Assembly: GCA_018607905.1 (NCBI GenBank)
Contig: JABBAP010000027.1
Location: 1-64,000 of the forward strand
Direction of reading: 5' to 3'
Length of the DNA: 64,000 nucleotides
Source: Paracoccaceae bacterium
GTDB lineage: Bacteria; Pseudomonadota; Alphaproteobacteria; Rhodobacterales; Rhodobacteraceae
The translations under genes were made by a program, and so were the position numbers. The notes below the pieces were generated by a model, which had not been told where the DNA came from, made no database searches, and saw nothing but the letters and a program-made list of their open reading frames with translations. Shown piece by piece: positions 9,240 to 17,015 of the stretch. Position 1 is the first letter of the stretch, and every line of letters starts with the position of its first letter.

Positions 9240-9257
9240 TGTCCGAAATTTCGCACA
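9240..9257. promoter_or_regulatory. 18-bp palindrome, candidate DctD operator
   Basis: TGTCCGAAATTTCGCACA is a palindrome with 8 of 9 base pairs matched. It lies between the divergent dctB and dctP starts. Its form is like the TGTGC...GCACA sites I recall for rhizobial DctD. A looser pair of the same half-sites, TGTGC (9209-9213) and GCACA (9227-9231), lies beside it. I found no clear -24/-12 (GG-N10-GC) promoter in this gap by eye. Confidence 0.5.
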
Positions 9258-9404
9258 AATCGCTCCGCCTTCAAAAGGGCGGTAAATTTTCCGTTATCTT
9301 TCAATCCCTTGCCCATCGGCCAAAAAACACTTTGCACTAAACCCCAGCTTGCGATGATTTAATGTCAGTCGGACCACGATCCGCAAATCCACTGGGAGAG
9401 AATT

Positions 9405-10409
9405 ATGAAATCATTTTTGAAAGCCGCCTGCATCAGCGCAGTCGCATTTGTACCATCCATCGCCGCCGCATCTTGTGAAGACGGCGAAGTCGTAGTGAAA
9501 TTCGCGCACGTCACCAACACGGACAAGCACCCAAAGGGCATCGCGGCCACATTGTTGGAACAGCGCGTGAACGACGAAATGAACGGCAAAATGTGCATGG
9601 AGGTCTTCCCGAACTCCACTTTGTACGATGACAACAAAGTCCTAGAGGCAATGCTGCAAGGCGATGTTCAACTGGCCGCGCCGTCGCTTTCCAAGTTTGA
9701 AAAATTCACCAAACAGTTCCGCATTTTTGACCTTCCGTTCATGTTCAACGACATCAACGCGGTTGACGCTTTCCAAAACTCTGACACGGGTCAGGCGATG
9801 AAAGATTCCATGCAAAAACGTGGTCTTCAGGGCCTCGCGTTTTGGCACAACGGCATGAAACAAATGTCTGCAAACGTGCCATTGGTTTCGCCAACAGATG
9901 CAAACGGTTTGAAATTCCGCGTGCAATCCTCTGACGTTCTGGTTGCCCAAATGGAAGCCATCGGCGGTTCCCCGCAAAAGATGAAATTTGCCGAAGTTTA
10001 CGGCGCTTTGCAAACAGGCGTTGTTGATGGTCAAGAAAACACTTGGTCCAACATCTACGGCAAAAAATTCTTCGAAGTCCAAGACGGCGTCACAGAAACC
10101 AACCACGGCATCATCGACTATCTTTTGGTGACATCCGTTGATTGGCTCGATGGATTGGAAGCAGACACACGCGACCAATTCATGACAATCGTGGCCGAAG
10201 TAACGCAAGCGCGTAACGGCGAATCCACAGCCGTGAACGCAGGCGCAAAACAAGCCATCATTGATGCAGGCGGCACCGTGCGCCAACTGACAGCCGAACA
10301 ACGCGCAGAATGGGTTACAACCATGAAGCCAGTTTGGTCCAAGTTTGAAGGCGACGTAGGTGCAGAAAACATCGCCGCTGCGCAAAAAATCAACGCGATG
10401 ACCAACTAA
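9405..10409 (+). CDS. dctP: TRAP C4-dicarboxylate-type solute-binding protein (DctP)
   Basis: A 334-residue periplasmic binding protein with a signal peptide ending at about residue 22 (SIAAAS). It carries strong DctP patterns: KFAHVTNTDKHPKG at the mature N-terminus, GLKFRVQSS with the carboxylate-binding Arg, and the YGALQTGVVDGQEN block. GGGAGAG lies 5 nt before the ATG. It is divergent from dctBD, which suggests it is their target and takes C4-dicarboxylates. A terminator hairpin follows before dctQ, so this gene is probably expressed above the permease genes. Confidence 0.93.
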   Translation: MKSFLKAACISAVAFVPSIAAASCEDGEVVVKFAHVTNTDKHPKGIAATLLEQRVNDEMNGKMCMEVFPNSTLYDDNKVLEAMLQGDVQLAAPSLSKFEKFTKQFRIFDLPFMFNDINAVDAFQNSDTGQAMKDSMQKRGLQGLAFWHNGMKQMSANVPLVSPTDANGLKFRVQSSDVLVAQMEAIGGSPQKMKFAEVYGALQTGVVDGQENTWSNIYGKKFFEVQDGVTETNHGIIDYLLVTSVDWLDGLEADTRDQFMTIVAEVTQARNGESTAVNAGAKQAIIDAGGTVRQLTAEQRAEWVTTMKPVWSKFEGDVGAENIAAAQKINAMTN

Positions 10410-10428
10410 GTCAGTTGATCTAAAATCT

Positions 10429-10459
10429 GGGCGAGCCTGCAACGGCTCGCCCTATTTTT
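10429..10459 (+). terminator. Rho-independent terminator/attenuator between dctP and dctQ
   Basis: A perfect 9-bp stem, GGGCGAGCC (10429-10437) with GGCTCGCCC (10444-10452), has a 6-nt loop and is followed by TATTTTT. It starts 20 nt after the dctP stop and 46 nt before the dctQ ATG. Since dctQM has no other evident promoter, it probably acts as a partial terminator. Confidence 0.85.
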
Positions 10460-10474
10460 ACGGGGCATTTGCAA

Positions 10475-11143
10475 ATGGCACACCAGATAAAATCACCAAC
10501 GGATCGGTTTGAGGAAACGCTCATCGCGCTTATCCTCGGCTCCATGACCCTTGTGACATTTGCCAACGTCGTCGCCCGTTACGGGTTCAATTCCAACATC
10601 CTCTGGGCGGTTGAATTTACCGTTTTCCTGTTCGCGTGGATGGTTCTTCTTGGTGCATCTTACGCCGTGAAAATCGGCGCGCACATCGGTGTTGATGCGA
10701 TCCTCAACCTCGTCTCGCCCGGTGTTCGCAAGGTCATGAGCCTGATCGCGGTCTGTGTTTGCATCGCCTTCTCGTTGCTCCTGCTCAAAGGATCATGGGA
10801 TTACTGGGCCAATTTCGCCAACCTTCCCGGCACCGAGGGCCGTTGGTTCCCCACAGGGTTCGAGGATAAATTTCGCGGCAAAGCATGGTACGAAACCGAC
10901 GACATCCCCATGCCCGCAATCCTCAGTTGGATGGAAGGCGCGTTCAATGATGGCGACGAATACGAAAAATTGCCCCGCCTGATCCCCTACATGATTATGC
11001 CCATATCAATGGCCCTGCTGGTGTTCCGTTTTATTCAAGCCGCCTTTCGATTGCTGCGCGGTGACATCACCATGATCATCGTCAGCCACGAAGCTGAAGA
11101 TCAAATCGAAGACGCCGCGCAATACGTGAAGGATAACGCATAA
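10475..11143 (+). CDS. dctQ: TRAP transporter small permease (DctQ), enlarged
   Basis: A 222-residue small permease, longer than the usual 160-180. Segments 1-3 look normal (for example NILWAVEFTVFLFAWMVLLG), but a hydrophilic stretch of about 60 residues lies between segments 3 and 4. It is rich in Trp, Asp and Glu and includes EGRWFPTGFEDK. The ATG at 10475 is preceded by CGGGG; a TTG two codons earlier is less likely. The stop overlaps the DctM start (TAATG). It acts with DctM in the inner membrane. Confidence 0.88.
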   Translation: MAHQIKSPTDRFEETLIALILGSMTLVTFANVVARYGFNSNILWAVEFTVFLFAWMVLLGASYAVKIGAHIGVDAILNLVSPGVRKVMSLIAVCVCIAFSLLLLKGSWDYWANFANLPGTEGRWFPTGFEDKFRGKAWYETDDIPMPAILSWMEGAFNDGDEYEKLPRLIPYMIMPISMALLVFRFIQAAFRLLRGDITMIIVSHEAEDQIEDAAQYVKDNA

Positions 11144-12672
11144 TGGAAGTCATCCTCCTATTCGCGATGGTCGTCGGCCTGTTGATGATCGGCGTTCCCA
11201 TCGCTGTTTCGCTCGGTTTTTCCTCCGTCCTATTCCTGCTATGGTTCTCGGATTCCTCGCTCGCATCGGTCGCGCAAACCCTGTTTAACGCGTTTGAGGG
11301 CCACTACACCCTCCTCGCTATCCCGTTCTTCATCCTCGCCAGCAGTTTCATGTCAACAGGTGGCGTCGCACGCAGGATCATCAACTTTTCTATCGCTTGC
11401 GTCGGCCATTTCCACGGCGGCCTTGCTATCGCGGGCGTCTTCGCGTGCATGCTGTTCGCTGCCCTTTCGGGATCGTCCCCCGCCACCGTGGTTGCCATCG
11501 GCTCCATCGTCATCGCGGGCATGCGCCAAGTCGGCTACACCAAAGAATTCGCCGCGGGTGTAATCTGTAACGCAGGCACGCTCGGCATCCTCATCCCACC
11601 TTCCATCGTGATGGTCGTCTACGCCGCCGCGGTCGAGGTATCGGTCGGCCGCATGTTCCTCGCAGGGGTCATCCCGGGCCTGCTCGCTGGGCTTATGCTG
11701 ATGGTCGCGATCTATGTTATCGCCCGCATCAAAGACATGCCCAAAGGCGTGCGCGCATCTTGGGGCGAACGCCTTAGAACAGGGCTCGAAGCAGGCTGGG
11801 GATTGTTCCTTATCGTCATTATTCTTGGCGGCATTTACGGCGGTATCTTCACCCCAACCGAGGCCGCAGCCGTCGCCGCCCTCTATGCTTGGGCCATCGC
11901 CAGCTTCGTTTACAAAGATATGGGCCCATTCAAAGCCACCCCTGCCAAAGCAGGCAGCGCCGCCGCGATCCTCACCCTTGGCACGGCCCTCCTTGCGGTG
12001 CCTTTCTGGTTCTTCATGGAACCAAAAGCCGCCCTCGCCCTTGGCTTCATCATGGCGATCGGCCTGTCGTTTTACATCGCGCGCTCCAACAACACATCCA
12101 TCGCACCAACAGACCTCGCCAGCGACCTCATCCGCATGCCAATTGCCTTTTGGCACCGCGATACCGTCGATACTTTGTTCGAGGCAGGCAAACTCACCGT
12201 CACGTTGCTGTTCGTCATCGCCAATGCGCTGATCCTGAAACACGTCCTTACCGACGAACAAATCCCGCAACAAATAACAGAAGCCATGCTTGCCGCAGGC
12301 CTTGGCCCCATCGCATTCCTGATCGTGGTCAACGTGATCCTGCTCATCGGCGGGCAATTCATGGAACCATCAGGCCTGCTGGTGATTGTCGCACCGCTGG
12401 TGTTCCCCATCGCTATCCAACTCGGTATCGACCCGATCCATCTTGGCATCATCATGGTCGTGAACATGGAAATCGGCATGATCACCCCGCCGGTCGGCCT
12501 CAACCTGTTTGTCACCTCGGGCGTCGCAGGCATGCCGATGATGGCCGTGGTCAAAGCCGCACTTCCTTTCCTCGCCGTGCTCTTTGTGTTCCTGATAATG
12601 ATCACCTACATCCCGATCATCTCAACCTTCTTGCCCAACCTTGTGATGGGCCCAGAAATCATCACCAAGTAA
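11143..12672 (+). CDS. dctM: TRAP transporter large permease (DctM), enlarged
   Basis: A 509-residue DctM protein, about 70-80 residues longer than the family norm of roughly 425-440 and than the other DctM in this window. The core patterns GTLGILIPPSIVMV and GMITPPVGLNLF are intact. The extra part lies between the FTPTEAAAVAALYAW segment and LFEAGKLTVTLLF and adds about two hydrophobic segments plus a polar link. The matching enlargement of DctQ suggests the two inserts belong together. It is coupled to dctQ by a one-base overlap. Confidence 0.92.
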   Translation: MEVILLFAMVVGLLMIGVPIAVSLGFSSVLFLLWFSDSSLASVAQTLFNAFEGHYTLLAIPFFILASSFMSTGGVARRIINFSIACVGHFHGGLAIAGVFACMLFAALSGSSPATVVAIGSIVIAGMRQVGYTKEFAAGVICNAGTLGILIPPSIVMVVYAAAVEVSVGRMFLAGVIPGLLAGLMLMVAIYVIARIKDMPKGVRASWGERLRTGLEAGWGLFLIVIILGGIYGGIFTPTEAAAVAALYAWAIASFVYKDMGPFKATPAKAGSAAAILTLGTALLAVPFWFFMEPKAALALGFIMAIGLSFYIARSNNTSIAPTDLASDLIRMPIAFWHRDTVDTLFEAGKLTVTLLFVIANALILKHVLTDEQIPQQITEAMLAAGLGPIAFLIVVNVILLIGGQFMEPSGLLVIVAPLVFPIAIQLGIDPIHLGIIMVVNMEIGMITPPVGLNLFVTSGVAGMPMMAVVKAALPFLAVLFVFLIMITYIPIISTFLPNLVMGPEIITK

Positions 12673-12707
12673 CGCCAAGACATCCTTGCGATACACGAAC
12701 CCAAACC

Positions 12708-12737
12708 GTAAACCTCCTGCATCAACAGGAGGCTTAC
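12708..12737 (+). promoter_or_regulatory. Hairpin that hides the ribosome binding site of the SCP2 gene
   Basis: GTAA-A-CCTCCTG (12708-12719) pairs with CAGGAGG-C-TTAC (12726-12737), giving 11 pairs and one A/C mismatch around a 6-nt loop. The 3' arm holds AGGAGG, the ribosome binding site, and ends directly before the GTG start at 12738. There is no T-run, so it does not look like a terminator. Translation control by this structure is inference. Confidence 0.6.
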
Positions 12738-13031
12738 GTGTCTAAAATCATCGAAGAATTCATCGCCCACCTTGCGCCGCGTGTCACGGGTACGCTGCAA
12801 GGCACCGCCAAGCTGGTGATCACCGATGAAGGCAGCATCATGCTGTCCGATCAAGGCGCGATTGAAGGCGACGGCACCGCTGACGTGACCCTGAAAGCAT
12901 CCGAAAAAGTGTTCCGCAATATCCTCGATGGCAGCCAGAACCCTGCGATGGCGTTTGTGTCTGGTAAGCTGAAAGTGGACGGTTCCAACATGCGCGCGCT
13001 GAAAGTGTCGGAAATCCTCACTTCGGACTAA
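12738..13031 (+). CDS. SCP2 sterol-transfer-domain protein
   Basis: A 97-residue single-domain protein of the SCP2 (sterol carrier) type, with the pattern KLVITDEGSIML, then ADVTLKASEKVF and an AMAFVSGKLKVDG block. It starts at GTG with AGGAGG 5 nt upstream; that site is folded into a hairpin. Stand-alone bacterial SCP2 proteins bind lipids or acyl-CoAs, and their exact task is usually unknown. It follows dctM by 65 nt on the same strand, so it may be read from the TRAP transcript, though a link in function is not evident. Confidence 0.85.
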   Translation: MSKIIEEFIAHLAPRVTGTLQGTAKLVITDEGSIMLSDQGAIEGDGTADVTLKASEKVFRNILDGSQNPAMAFVSGKLKVDGSNMRALKVSEILTSD

Positions 13032-13072
13032 ACACCGCGATTTTTGTGATTCGCCCCGCCAGTCAAGCAAAA

Positions 13073-13151
13073 ATATGGCGAAAATAATGCTAGGCTTGTA
13101 AATATAAACACACTAAAGTCGGTCGCTACTTGATTCCAAATGTGGCGAAAA
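13073..13151 (+). repeat. 12-nt direct repeats upstream of the ribokinase gene
   Basis: ATATGGCGAAAA (13073-13084) and ATGTGGCGAAAA (13140-13151) differ at one base and are 67 nt apart from start to start. They lie in the AT-rich promoter region before the nucleoside operon. They may be regulator sites; a bare coincidence is possible. Confidence 0.35.
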
Positions 13152-13160
13152 CTGACCTAA

Positions 13161-14036
13161 ATGATCCTAAATTTCGGCTCCATAAACCTCGATCTTGTGT
13201 ACCGCGTGGCATCCCTGCCAACGCCCGGCGAAACGCTGGCCAGCACGAGTTACGAGAAATATTTGGGCGGCAAAGGTGTGAACCAATCCATCGCCGCACA
13301 ACGCTGTGGCGCAGACGTTCTGCACATCGGTTGCGTTGGACCAGACGGCGAATGGCTGCGCGAACAAATCGTTGAATTTGGTCTGTCCCTTGAAGGCGTG
13401 AAAACCGTGCCCGATCACACGGGGCACGCGGTCATTTTTGTGGCCGACAGCGCGGAAAACCAGATCGTCCTATTTGGCGGTTCAAACCAAGCCTTCACCA
13501 CCGATCAAATCGAGACCGCGTTGAAAAAGGCAAACCCAAAAACCGATTGGGTTATCTGTCAGAACGAAACCAACCTAGTGCATGAATTGGCCCAATCCGC
13601 AAAATCCAAAAACCTGCGCGTCGCCTATTCCGCCGCCCCGTTTGAGGCAGAGCACGCCATCCCCATGCTTGATCACATCGACCTTCTCGCAGTGAACGAG
13701 GTCGAAGCCGCCGCGCTCCAAGCCGCACTTGGCAAAGATCCACGCGACATTGGCTTGCGGTACTTGCTGGTCACAAAAGGGGCAGAGGGCGCAGATTTGC
13801 ACACACACCACGAAACCATCCACCAACCCAGTTTCAAGGTTTCGCCCCAAGACACAACTGGCGCAGGCGACACATTTCTTGGCGCGTTCATGGCCGAATT
13901 TACCCTGTCAAACAGCCCCGCCAAAGCCTTGCGTTTTGCCGCCGCTGCCTCTGCAATTCAAGTCACGCGCGCGGGTGCTGCCCCTGCGATCCCGCTGCGC
14001 GACGAAGTGCTGACCTTTTTGAAAGAACACGCATGA
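13161..14036 (+). CDS. rbsK: PfkB-family sugar kinase, probable ribokinase
   Basis: A 291-residue PfkB-fold kinase. The N-terminal signature with YLGGKGVNQS (G36-G39) and the C-terminal signature DTTGAGDTF (231-239, catalytic base D237) are both present. It overlaps the nucleoside hydrolase gene (ATGA), so the natural substrate is the ribose that enzyme releases, to be fed to ribose 5-phosphate. Ribosome binding at the ATG is weak, but no better start is seen. It is the first gene of the nucleoside operon. Confidence 0.87.
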   Translation: MILNFGSINLDLVYRVASLPTPGETLASTSYEKYLGGKGVNQSIAAQRCGADVLHIGCVGPDGEWLREQIVEFGLSLEGVKTVPDHTGHAVIFVADSAENQIVLFGGSNQAFTTDQIETALKKANPKTDWVICQNETNLVHELAQSAKSKNLRVAYSAAPFEAEHAIPMLDHIDLLAVNEVEAAALQAALGKDPRDIGLRYLLVTKGAEGADLHTHHETIHQPSFKVSPQDTTGAGDTFLGAFMAEFTLSNSPAKALRFAAAASAIQVTRAGAAPAIPLRDEVLTFLKEHA

Positions 14037-14953
14037 CCCACAAGATCATCATCGACACAGACCCCGGCATCGACGATGCAATGGCGATCTTTTACGCGGC
14101 CCTGCACCCCGAAATCGACATCGTCGGCATGACGGGCGTGTTCGGCAACGTCACCGCCGATATCGCCACGCGCAACGCAATCGTGCTGGCCGAACGCTGC
14201 AAACAAACCATCCCCGTTGCCAAAGGCGCGAACACCCCGCTGGTGATGGCGCCAAACGGCGTCTCCGATTATGTGCACGGGGTCGAAGGCTTTGGCACGA
14301 TGGCGGCGCAACCCATCACGGGCAAACCCCTTGATGAACCTGCGCATGAATTTATCTGCCGCATGATCAACGAAAACCCGGGTGAAATCACGCTTTGCCC
14401 GATCGGCCCGCTGACCAATATCGCGCGGGCTTTGCAACACGATCCGTCTATCGCGGCGAAAACCAAAGCGGTGTTCATCATGGGCGGCGGCCTTGATTTG
14501 GGCAACGTCACGGACTTTGCTGAGGCCAACATTTGGAACGATCCGCACGCCGCAGATATCGTTTTTGCCGCCAACTGGCCCATCACGATGGTCGGCCTTG
14601 ATGTCACCACACAAGTCCAATGCACCCCCGCCGATTTTGAACGGCTCGCCAAATCCACACCTGTTTTGGGCGGCTTTTTGAACGAGGCCGTGCAATTCTA
14701 CTTTGATTTCTACGCCTCTCATTACGGCGAGCGGGGTTGCCACATGCATGACCCTTCGGCAATCATCGCAATCACCGATCCGCAGTATTTTACCATTGAA
14801 ACCCACGCCCTAGAGGTTATCGTGGACGGCGCTCGCATTGGTCAGACCACACGGTCTGCCGATCCTTCTCGACCAAAACACAAGGTCCCGATGGGCGTCG
14901 ATGCCGAAGGTGTGAAACAACGGTTTTTATCCATGATCGAAACTGGTTTTTAA
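14033..14953 (+). CDS. Nucleoside hydrolase (inosine-uridine preferring family)
   Basis: A 306-residue nucleoside N-ribohydrolase that splits ribonucleosides into base and ribose. The calcium-binding N-terminal motif DTDPGIDDA (8-16) and the later MGGGLDLGN and H-D region (CHMHDPSA) are present. The length is normal for the RihA/RihB/IunH group. The start overlaps the ribokinase stop by 4 nt. The neighbouring kinase, BMP-type transporter and cytidine deaminase all support nucleoside breakdown. Base preference cannot be read from the sequence. Confidence 0.92.
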   Translation: MTHKIIIDTDPGIDDAMAIFYAALHPEIDIVGMTGVFGNVTADIATRNAIVLAERCKQTIPVAKGANTPLVMAPNGVSDYVHGVEGFGTMAAQPITGKPLDEPAHEFICRMINENPGEITLCPIGPLTNIARALQHDPSIAAKTKAVFIMGGGLDLGNVTDFAEANIWNDPHAADIVFAANWPITMVGLDVTTQVQCTPADFERLAKSTPVLGGFLNEAVQFYFDFYASHYGERGCHMHDPSAIIAITDPQYFTIETHALEVIVDGARIGQTTRSADPSRPKHKVPMGVDAEGVKQRFLSMIETGF

Positions 14954-14964
14954 AGGAGACTGAA

Positions 14965-15807
14965 ATGACTGAATTTTCCGTACTCGCCGTCAGCCCATCT
15001 GACCCTGACGCGCCTGCGAAATTTGCAAAATCCCTGCGCGAAACAGGCTTTGCCGTGATCAAAGACCACGACATCGACATGAATGAAATCAGCGCCATGT
15101 ACGATGTGTGGCAACCCTATTTCGCCTCCGATGCGAAAGACGGCGACGCCACAGATATGGGCGATCCATCAGGGTATTTCGGCTATAAATCCGAAAACGC
15201 CAAAGGGGCTGCGCAAAAAGACCTCAAGGAATTTTACCACGTCTATCAAAAGAACAAACTGCCAGACGGTGTTTCTGATGTGACCAAGAATTTCCATTCT
15301 AAAATGGTTGATATGGGCGCGATGCTGCTGGATTGGCTTGATCAAGCGACCCCAGACGACGTGAAATCTCAACTCACCATGCCCTTCAAAGACATGGTAA
15401 AAGACAGCGAAAGCAATCTTCTGCGTGTTCTGCACTATCCGCCTCTGCCAGATGAAGTGCAGCCAGGCGAAGTTCGCGCGGCGGCCCACGGTGACATCAA
15501 CCTGATCACACTGCTGGTCACTGGATCCGAACCAGGCCTGCAAGCCCAAGACGTGAACGGCGATTGGCATGACATTCCGTGTGGAACAGGCTATATCAAT
15601 GTGAACGCGGGTGACATGCTGGAACGCGCGTCCCGCAACCACTATCCATCGACCATTCACCGCGTGGTGAATCCACCCGCACAGGAAAACAAATCCCGCT
15701 ACTCCCTACCGTTGTTCATGCACCCCCGACCCGAGGTTCAGCTTGACCATCAAACAGCAGGAGAGTTTCTGGAAGAGAGATTAAGAGAGATCGGTCAACG
15801 CGGGTAA
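14965..15807 (+). CDS. 2-oxoglutarate/Fe(II) oxygenase, isopenicillin N synthase-like
   Basis: A 280-residue oxygenase of the IPNS-like superfamily. The iron ligands are H175 and D177 (AAHGDINL) and H232 (TIHRVV), and R245/S247 (SRYSL) match the 2-oxoglutarate-binding RxS motif. It has a good ribosome binding site (AAGGAG) and sits between the nucleoside hydrolase and the nucleoside-binding protein, so it is co-transcribed with salvage genes. Fungal relatives hydroxylate pyrimidine bases and nucleosides or xanthine; a similar substrate here is inference. Confidence 0.86.
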   Translation: MTEFSVLAVSPSDPDAPAKFAKSLRETGFAVIKDHDIDMNEISAMYDVWQPYFASDAKDGDATDMGDPSGYFGYKSENAKGAAQKDLKEFYHVYQKNKLPDGVSDVTKNFHSKMVDMGAMLLDWLDQATPDDVKSQLTMPFKDMVKDSESNLLRVLHYPPLPDEVQPGEVRAAAHGDINLITLLVTGSEPGLQAQDVNGDWHDIPCGTGYINVNAGDMLERASRNHYPSTIHRVVNPPAQENKSRYSLPLFMHPRPEVQLDHQTAGEFLEERLREIGQRG

Positions 15808-15830
15808 TCGCGTGCGCCGTTAAAAAGCAA

Positions 15831-15847
15831 GGCACCGCTGCGGTGCC
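15831..15847. other. Short perfect hairpin between the oxygenase and BMP genes
   Basis: GGCACCG (15831-15837) and CGGTGCC (15841-15847) form a 7-bp stem with loop CTG. There is no T-run on the plus strand. It may set a processing or stability boundary ahead of the binding-protein gene. Confidence 0.4.
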
Positions 15848-15865
15848 ATCAACTAGGAGAAACCC

Positions 15866-16873
15866 ATGAAAAAAGTATTCACAACCCTGCTCGCAGGCGC
15901 GTTCACAGCTGTCGCTGGCTTCGCACTTGCAGACGGCCACGGCTTTAAGCCAGCGGTCATCTACGATATGGGCGGCAAATTCGACAAATCCTTCAATGAG
16001 GGCGTTTACAACGGCATCAAAAAGTTTTCCGAAGAAACTGGCGTCGAAGTGATGGAATTCGAAGTAACGAATGAAGCACAGCGTCAACAAGCCATGGAAA
16101 AAATGGTTCAGCGCGGCGCGACTGTTGTTCTGGGTGTGGGCTTTGCTCAGGCTGATGCAATCTCCGCTGTTGCAGCTGCAAACCCTGACGTGAAATTCTC
16201 GATTATCGACGTGTCATGGTTGGATCACCCGAACCTGCGCCAGTACGGCTTTAAAGAGCAAGAAGGCTCCTACCTCGTTGGTATGGCTGCTGCGATGGCG
16301 TCCAAAACTGGCAAAGTTGGCTTTGTTGGCGGCATGGACATCCCTCTGATCCGCGCATTTGGTTGCGGCTATGAACAGGGTGTTAAAGCGGTAAATGCTG
16401 ATGCAGAAGTTCTGCAAAACATGACAGGCACAACACCTGCTGCGTGGAATGACCCAACTAAGGGTGCTGAGCTCACACAAGCCCAAATCGACCGTGGCGC
16501 AGACGTTGTTTATGCCGCTGCTGGTGCAACTGGCGTTGGCGTTTTGCAAGCTGCAACTGATGCTGGCAAATTGTCCATCGGCGTTGATTCAAACCAAAAC
16601 CACATCCACCCGGGTTCTGTTCTAACGTCCATGCTGAAACGCGTTGACGTTGCAGCATACGACACCATGAAAGACGCAATGTCTGGTGATTTTGAAACTG
16701 GCGTTCGTATCTTGGGCGTTAAAGAAGGTGGCGTTGGCTGGGCATTGGACGAAAACAATGCAGCCCTGATCACTCCAGAAATGAAAGCCGCTATCGACGC
16801 TGCTTCTGCAAAAATCTCTTCTGGCGAAATCATGGTTCACGACTACCGTTCAGACAACACCTGCAAAATGTAA
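15866..16873 (+). CDS. BMP-family nucleoside-binding protein of an ABC transporter
   Basis: A 335-residue periplasmic protein with a signal peptide ending about residue 23 (GFALADG). BMP/PnrA features are visible: YDMGGKFDKSFNEG, the central GFVGGMDIPLI and the late KRVDVAAYD. AGGAGA precedes the ATG by 5 nt. The family binds purine nucleosides or related ligands. Its ATPase and two permeases follow on the same strand. No Cys lipobox is present at the cleavage site, so it is probably a free periplasmic protein. Confidence 0.92.
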   Translation: MKKVFTTLLAGAFTAVAGFALADGHGFKPAVIYDMGGKFDKSFNEGVYNGIKKFSEETGVEVMEFEVTNEAQRQQAMEKMVQRGATVVLGVGFAQADAISAVAAANPDVKFSIIDVSWLDHPNLRQYGFKEQEGSYLVGMAAAMASKTGKVGFVGGMDIPLIRAFGCGYEQGVKAVNADAEVLQNMTGTTPAAWNDPTKGAELTQAQIDRGADVVYAAAGATGVGVLQAATDAGKLSIGVDSNQNHIHPGSVLTSMLKRVDVAAYDTMKDAMSGDFETGVRILGVKEGGVGWALDENNAALITPEMKAAIDAASAKISSGEIMVHDYRSDNTCKM

Positions 16874-16896
16874 GCAGGCGTTTGCCAAACACCGGG

Positions 16897-16959
16897 GGCA
16901 GCTTTCGGGCTGCCTTCACCCTCCCAAAACAGTTTTCGTTTTGGTTCCCACGGGGAACC
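16897..16959 (+). other. Three tandem hairpins after the binding-protein gene
   Basis: Stems are GGCAGC/GCTGCC (16897-16902, 16909-16914), CCAAAAC/GTTTTGG (16924-16930, 16938-16944) and GGTTCCC/GGGAACC (16943-16949, 16953-16959). The last two share bases and are mutually exclusive. No clean T-run follows. Such structures after a binding-protein gene often stabilise its message or attenuate the downstream genes. Confidence 0.5.
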
Positions 16960-17015
16960 CAATCGTAAGCTGGGCATAGACCCACAAAACACCTTCAACA
17001 GGGTGAGGGATGGAA

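Noticed and set aside
7447-9258. Longer DctB starting with TTG at 9258
   Set aside because: It would begin inside an 18-bp palindrome and add a polar extension before the first membrane segment. GTG 9165 fits the family better, though it has only a weak ribosome binding site.
9259-9404. Sigma-54 promoter in front of dctP
   Set aside because: TTTGCA-like bases occur near 9335, but the spacing to the nearest GG does not match GG-N10-GC.
11353-12357. Long open frame (334 codons) on the minus strand inside dctM
   Set aside because: It is a shadow of the plus-strand membrane-protein gene: composition is rich in Asp, His and Gly from antisense reading, no family is recognisable and no ribosome binding site is seen.
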